Notes under the pieces: model-generated
The model's input: the letters and a program-made list of their open reading frames with translations, nothing else
What the model was told of the DNA's origin: nothing
Database searches by the model: none
Part shown: positions 60,890 through 64,000 of the stretch, one piece after another
Layout: every line of letters begins with the position of its first letter
How positions within the stretch are numbered: the first letter of the stretch is position 1
Made by a program: the position numbers and the translations under genes
Origin: Cryomorphaceae bacterium
GTDB lineage: Bacteria; Bacteroidota; Bacteroidia; Flavobacteriales; ECT2AJA-044
Reading direction: 5' to 3'
DNA length: 64,000 nucleotides
Assembly: GCA_017798125.1 (NCBI GenBank)
Contig: CP059070.1
Coordinates: 2,046,001-2,110,000 of the forward strand

Positions 60890-62755
60890 ATGAAAAAAGC
60901 TTTACTCTCCATTGGGGTACTCATCCTTGGACTACTGGCTCAAGGTCAAACGCTTCCCCCGACATCAAATTCCCAAACCGTCTGTGTTGGCTCTAGTGCA
61001 GTTTTGACTGCTTCAAGCACACAGCCCGGTGCAACGTTTACCTGGTGGGACCAACCTGCCGCTGGAACCCTCCTAGGGTCTGGCGCAACCTTTACCACCC
61101 CGCCACTGAGTACGGGTACAGTATTCTATGTTCAAGCAGAAGTTGGAGGCATTTCGAGTCTGAGAACTTCTGTGAGCACAAGTGTCGCCAATAACCCTAC
61201 AGTAGGAGCAACTCAAGACACTATATATGCCTGTTCAGGGGACTTGGTTGCCGTATCGGCAACGATCAAGCAAAACACTGGTCAGGTTTCTTGGTATGAT
61301 GCAGCTTCTGGCGGGACGCTGTTGGCAACCGGAAATACGTATACATTGCCCAGTATCCCTCCAGGAACTACAAGTTATTTTGCCGAAGCAGCCATTGGCA
61401 ATTGCGTCAATCCGGTTCGCGCAGAGGTGATTGTGATTAATGTCGACGGACAGATTACGCCGACGATCTCGCCAACCAGCTTTTCCGTGTGTTTTGGCCA
61501 ATCGGTAACCCTTACAGGAACCAGCAACGTTCCTGGTTTTGAGGTAGAGTGGTATACCGATCCAGTTGGCGGAACGCTTATTGGAACAGGGTCCCCATTT
61601 GTGTTTACTCCTCCAACAACCATGACTGTGTACGCTCAGATCGAACTGAATAATATTGCTTGTGATAATGAGGCTCGAGTACCCGTGGATATAACGGTGT
61701 TTCAACAATTACTCTCTCCAGCCAATCTGAGATGTACGGGATCAACACCTAGTTCGGTAAGTTTCGCTTGGGATCCAGTTCCCGGGGCGACCGGCTATGA
61801 GGTGAGCCTGGATGGAGGAGCCACTTGGATTCCAGCGAATCAGCCGCCGACAGCCCATGTTGTTTCAAGTCTTCCAGAAAATACGCAACAAACGCTACGC
61901 GTTCGAGCCCTAGATGGAACAAATGGTTGTCCACCAGGAAAAGAGACCACGGATAAAACCTGTGTTACTCTGAACTGCGGCCCTCTGAATGTCTCTGTTC
62001 AACCTTTATACGAGACCTGTGTGGGTGGGGAGGTAACCGTGGTGATCAACGGTATGATCGAAGGAATTCACGCGGTAAACGTAAACGGTACAGTTACTTC
62101 AGAGAGTGAGTTCACGTTTACGCCTTCGGCCGATACGACCTTGAATTTCATTGTGTTCAATTCCAATTACCCAGAATGTGACAGTGCTACGCTAACTTCA
62201 ACGGTTCAGGTTTATGAGGTGCCCAGTGCCAACCCGACGGCTACCGCTCAAGACAGTGCGTTTCCGGGCGCTACAGTAAGCACCTATCTGTTTGAGGCCA
62301 ATAGCGGTCCCAACGTAAGCTCATGGAATTGGGATTTTGGCGATGGAGCCAATGCAACGACTGAGAATGCTACCCATGAGTACAGTAACCCCGGGTCATA
62401 TACGGTCACACTTACAGTGACGACCGATGATGGTTGTACGGCAACCTTCACCTTGACGGCTACGGTGGAAGTGTTTGAAGTCCCTGAGATCTTTATTCCC
62501 AATAGCTTTACTCCGAACGGGGACATGAATAACGATGTGCTCTACATATTTGGTGAATACGTGGAACTTCAACAGTTCATCATCTTCAACCAATACGGGG
62601 ATGCGGTTTTCCAAACCTCTGATATCTCGGAGGGCTGGGACGGAACTTGGAAAGGGAAGGCACAGCCTGGTGGAGTATACGTCTACTCGGCCATTTTAAC
62701 CGATTCGGTTGGGAACACATACCAGGAGCAGGGAACTATAACTTTGATTCGATAA
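60890..62755 (+). CDS. Secreted Ig/FN3/PKD protein with gliding-motility-type (T9SS type B) C-terminus
   Basis: A 621-residue protein from the ATG at 60890; the signal peptide MKKALLSIGVLILGLLAQGQ follows it directly. Three Ig-like repeats (about 25-300), each with a W(W/Y)(D/T) ... GTLL(A/G)(T/S)G core, are followed by an FN3 domain (SPANLRCTGSTPSSVSFAWDP), a beta domain, and a PKD domain (WNWDFGDGANATTENATHEYSNPGSYTVTLTVT, landmark DFGDG). The end, IFIPNSFTPNGDMNNDVLYIFG to GTITLIR, is the type B C-terminal domain that directs secretion through the T9SS. Adhesin-like. Paired with PorP/SprF downstream. Confidence 0.9.
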   Translation: MKKALLSIGVLILGLLAQGQTLPPTSNSQTVCVGSSAVLTASSTQPGATFTWWDQPAAGTLLGSGATFTTPPLSTGTVFYVQAEVGGISSLRTSVSTSVANNPTVGATQDTIYACSGDLVAVSATIKQNTGQVSWYDAASGGTLLATGNTYTLPSIPPGTTSYFAEAAIGNCVNPVRAEVIVINVDGQITPTISPTSFSVCFGQSVTLTGTSNVPGFEVEWYTDPVGGTLIGTGSPFVFTPPTTMTVYAQIELNNIACDNEARVPVDITVFQQLLSPANLRCTGSTPSSVSFAWDPVPGATGYEVSLDGGATWIPANQPPTAHVVSSLPENTQQTLRVRALDGTNGCPPGKETTDKTCVTLNCGPLNVSVQPLYETCVGGEVTVVINGMIEGIHAVNVNGTVTSESEFTFTPSADTTLNFIVFNSNYPECDSATLTSTVQVYEVPSANPTATAQDSAFPGATVSTYLFEANSGPNVSSWNWDFGDGANATTENATHEYSNPGSYTVTLTVTTDDGCTATFTLTATVEVFEVPEIFIPNSFTPNGDMNNDVLYIFGEYVELQQFIIFNQYGDAVFQTSDISEGWDGTWKGKAQPGGVYVYSAILTDSVGNTYQEQGTITLIR

Positions 62756-62765
62756 TTCTGAAGCT

Positions 62766-63746
62766 ATGAAACGACTATTACTACTACTTTGTACGATCGG
62801 TCTTGGACTCACGGCTTCGGCACAAGACCCTCATTTTTCTCAATACTACAACACACCCTTGATTACCAATCCAGCCTTGGCTGGTCAATTTGCTGGAAAG
62901 CTTCGTGTTGGTTTGGTTTACCGCGACCAATGGTCCCAGATCCCCGATGCCTATGAGACGTTTGGCTTGGGCGTTGATGGGCGGATAGGCTCGAAATGGG
63001 GCTTAAGCGGACATGTGGTTCGACAAACAGCCGGTGTTGTAGGCTATGAACGCCTGGACGCCATGGCTGGAGTGAGTTATGATATCCTCGGTGAAAATGC
63101 TGGAGGACACCATATCGTGGGAGGTGCTCAAATCGGCATCATGAGTCATCAAATCGACTTGACCGAAGCGACATTTGGTTCACAGTATATACCGGGAACA
63201 GGATTTGACCCGGGTAACTCCGCTGGAGAAAATCTAGATGACAATTCGAATACCGTCTTGAATATGCACCTTGGGGCCCTTTGGTTTGTGGGTAAGCCAG
63301 GGCAGAAAATTGCACCGTTCGCAGGCGTTGCAGTCTTAAACTACCTTCAGCCAGATGCGAGTTTAGGAACGGCTGAAGATCGATTGCCTCTAAAAATCTA
63401 CAGCCATTTTGGAGCTCGATTCCAACTGGGCGAGCGCTTCAGTTTGAGTCCTCATGCCCAAGTCCTCTATCAAGGTCCAGCCAACAGTAATTTGGTTGGA
63501 GTGAACGGGCACTTTGCCTTCAGCAATGAATTTGCCCTAGCCGCTGGAGTGGCTCATCGACTCGAAGAGTCTATCATTCCATATATAGGCTTTGATTGGC
63601 GAAGCTTCACCGTAGGTGCGAGTTACGATTTAGCCATTGGAGACATCAACGATGTCAATAAAAACAAGAGGTCCTTTGAACTGACCATCACGTACATCCT
63701 TCCCGGTTCCGAGATTGATGCCAAACCTGTGTGCCCACGCCTATAA
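62766..63746 (+). CDS. PorP/SprF-family type IX secretion membrane protein
   Basis: A 326-residue outer-membrane protein with signal peptide MKRLLLLLCTIGLGLTASA. Family start QDPHFSQYYNTPLITNPALAG is exact in pattern; the rest is a beta-barrel with GLSGHVVRQTAG, FEL, and TYILPGSEIDAKP at the end. SprF proteins help secrete and attach large type B proteins, and this gene lies 10 bases after one, fitting a dedicated pair. Confidence 0.95.
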   Translation: MKRLLLLLCTIGLGLTASAQDPHFSQYYNTPLITNPALAGQFAGKLRVGLVYRDQWSQIPDAYETFGLGVDGRIGSKWGLSGHVVRQTAGVVGYERLDAMAGVSYDILGENAGGHHIVGGAQIGIMSHQIDLTEATFGSQYIPGTGFDPGNSAGENLDDNSNTVLNMHLGALWFVGKPGQKIAPFAGVAVLNYLQPDASLGTAEDRLPLKIYSHFGARFQLGERFSLSPHAQVLYQGPANSNLVGVNGHFAFSNEFALAAGVAHRLEESIIPYIGFDWRSFTVGASYDLAIGDINDVNKNKRSFELTITYILPGSEIDAKPVCPRL

Positions 63747-63758
63747 TTCCGATATCTG

Positions 63759-64000
63759 ATGAAGAAATTACAATACCTATTAATTTTCGTCATAGGCCTC
63801 GGATATGCTGGGGTCGCTCAATCGTCCTACATCGATTACGGTGACCAGGCTTTTGAAGATCAAGACTACGACATCGCTGCTCAATTTTATGCCGCAGCCG
63901 CAACGGGAGACAAGAGTTTGTTACCCATTCGATACCCATATCAAAATACCATCGCTATTGGCGCCAAGCTGAACAAGGTGCAGAAGCTATACGCCACGAA
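63759..64000 (+). CDS. Exported TPR-like protein, N-terminal part (cut by window edge)
   Basis: The first 80 codons. Signal peptide MKKLQYLLIFVIGLGYAGVA, then YIDYGDQAFEDQDYDIAAQFYAAAATGDKSLL, which looks like a TPR-type helical repeat. After a PorP/SprF gene, such a protein is often an OmpA-family T9SS component (PorE-like) with TPR, propeller and OmpA domains, but only the start is visible. Assignment is by position and this N-terminus. Confidence 0.7.
   Translation, partial: MKKLQYLLIFVIGLGYAGVAQSSYIDYGDQAFEDQDYDIAAQFYAAAATGDKSLLPIRYPYQNTIAIGAKLNKVQKLYAT

Noticed and set aside
1-64000. tRNA, rRNA, CRISPR arrays, insertion sequences or integrase genes
   Set aside because: None found on reading both strands; the tail-tube and amidase genes are the only phage-like genes and no attachment site is visible.

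Overview
The window looks like the chromosome of a member of the Bacteroidota, close to Flavobacteriales in gene content. The signs are type IX secretion (T9SS) sorting domains on several proteins, a PorP/SprF gene followed by a T9SS-type partner, DUF4252 and DUF4249-like proteins, a BtuB/BtuG vitamin B12 locus, and promoters of the Bacteroidota type (TTG, about 20 bases, TAnnTTTG) that often lie only a few bases before the start codon. Gene density is high, most genes sit in short overlapping operons, and there are no rRNA, tRNA, CRISPR or insertion sequence genes.

Layout. 0-4.8 kb: tryptophan operon trpEGDCFB on the minus strand, preceded by a leader peptide with three consecutive Trp codons and an attenuator. 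4.9-7.7 kb: xseB, xseA, a YkgJ-type cysteine-cluster protein and a HAD hydrolase. 7.8-12.2 kb: an unusual island with two papain-like proteases, a protein sharing the C-terminal module of one of them, a chagasin-type protease inhibitor, a tail-tube (gp19/Afp1-type) protein, an unknown protein, and a divergent phage-type amidase. 12.2-16.5 kb: rRNA methyltransferase, DUF427, MscS channel, hybrid kinase. 16.6-19.7 kb: htpG and fabH. 19.7-24.9 kb: two large secreted proteins with T9SS tails, one FG-GAP/ASPIC and one with five haem motifs. 24.9-29.3 kb: rhomboid, RluA, panB, a coiled-coil secreted protein and a lipoprotein. 29.4-32.2 kb: dnaK and a membrane protein/XRE pair. 32.2-37.6 kb: GNAT, phoH, sixA-like, ppk1, ppx. 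37.6-47.6 kb: lipid, envelope and housekeeping genes (dienoyl-CoA reductase, TerC, hydroxyacyl-CoA dehydrogenase, sugar transferase, Gfo/Idh, pcm, smpB, pyrD, HMG-CoA lyase). 47.6-53.1 kb: cobalamin riboswitch, a T9SS-type secreted protein, btuB, btuG, a FAD oxidoreductase and a DUF6580 transporter. 53.1-57.6 kb: TolC/HlyD/ABC exporter. 57.7-60.6 kb: elbB and an ECF sigma/anti-sigma/DUF4252 operon. 60.9-64 kb: T9SS type B protein, PorP/SprF and a partial downstream gene.

Most interesting signals. (1) The protease/inhibitor/tail-tube/amidase island. (2) Matching sigma-54-like promoters with nearby CTGACA/TGTCAG inverted repeats before both htpG and dnaK, suggesting a shared chaperone regulon. 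(3) A dispersed 17-base element, GNGCCTACGGCN'CGATG, whose N/N' pair covaries through all four base pairs; eleven copies lie inside genes, between genes, and in the P2 arm of the cobalamin riboswitch. (4) A complete trp attenuator. (5) A B12-riboswitch operon that starts with an unknown protein carrying a T9SS tail. All calls come from reading the sequence; no database search was run.
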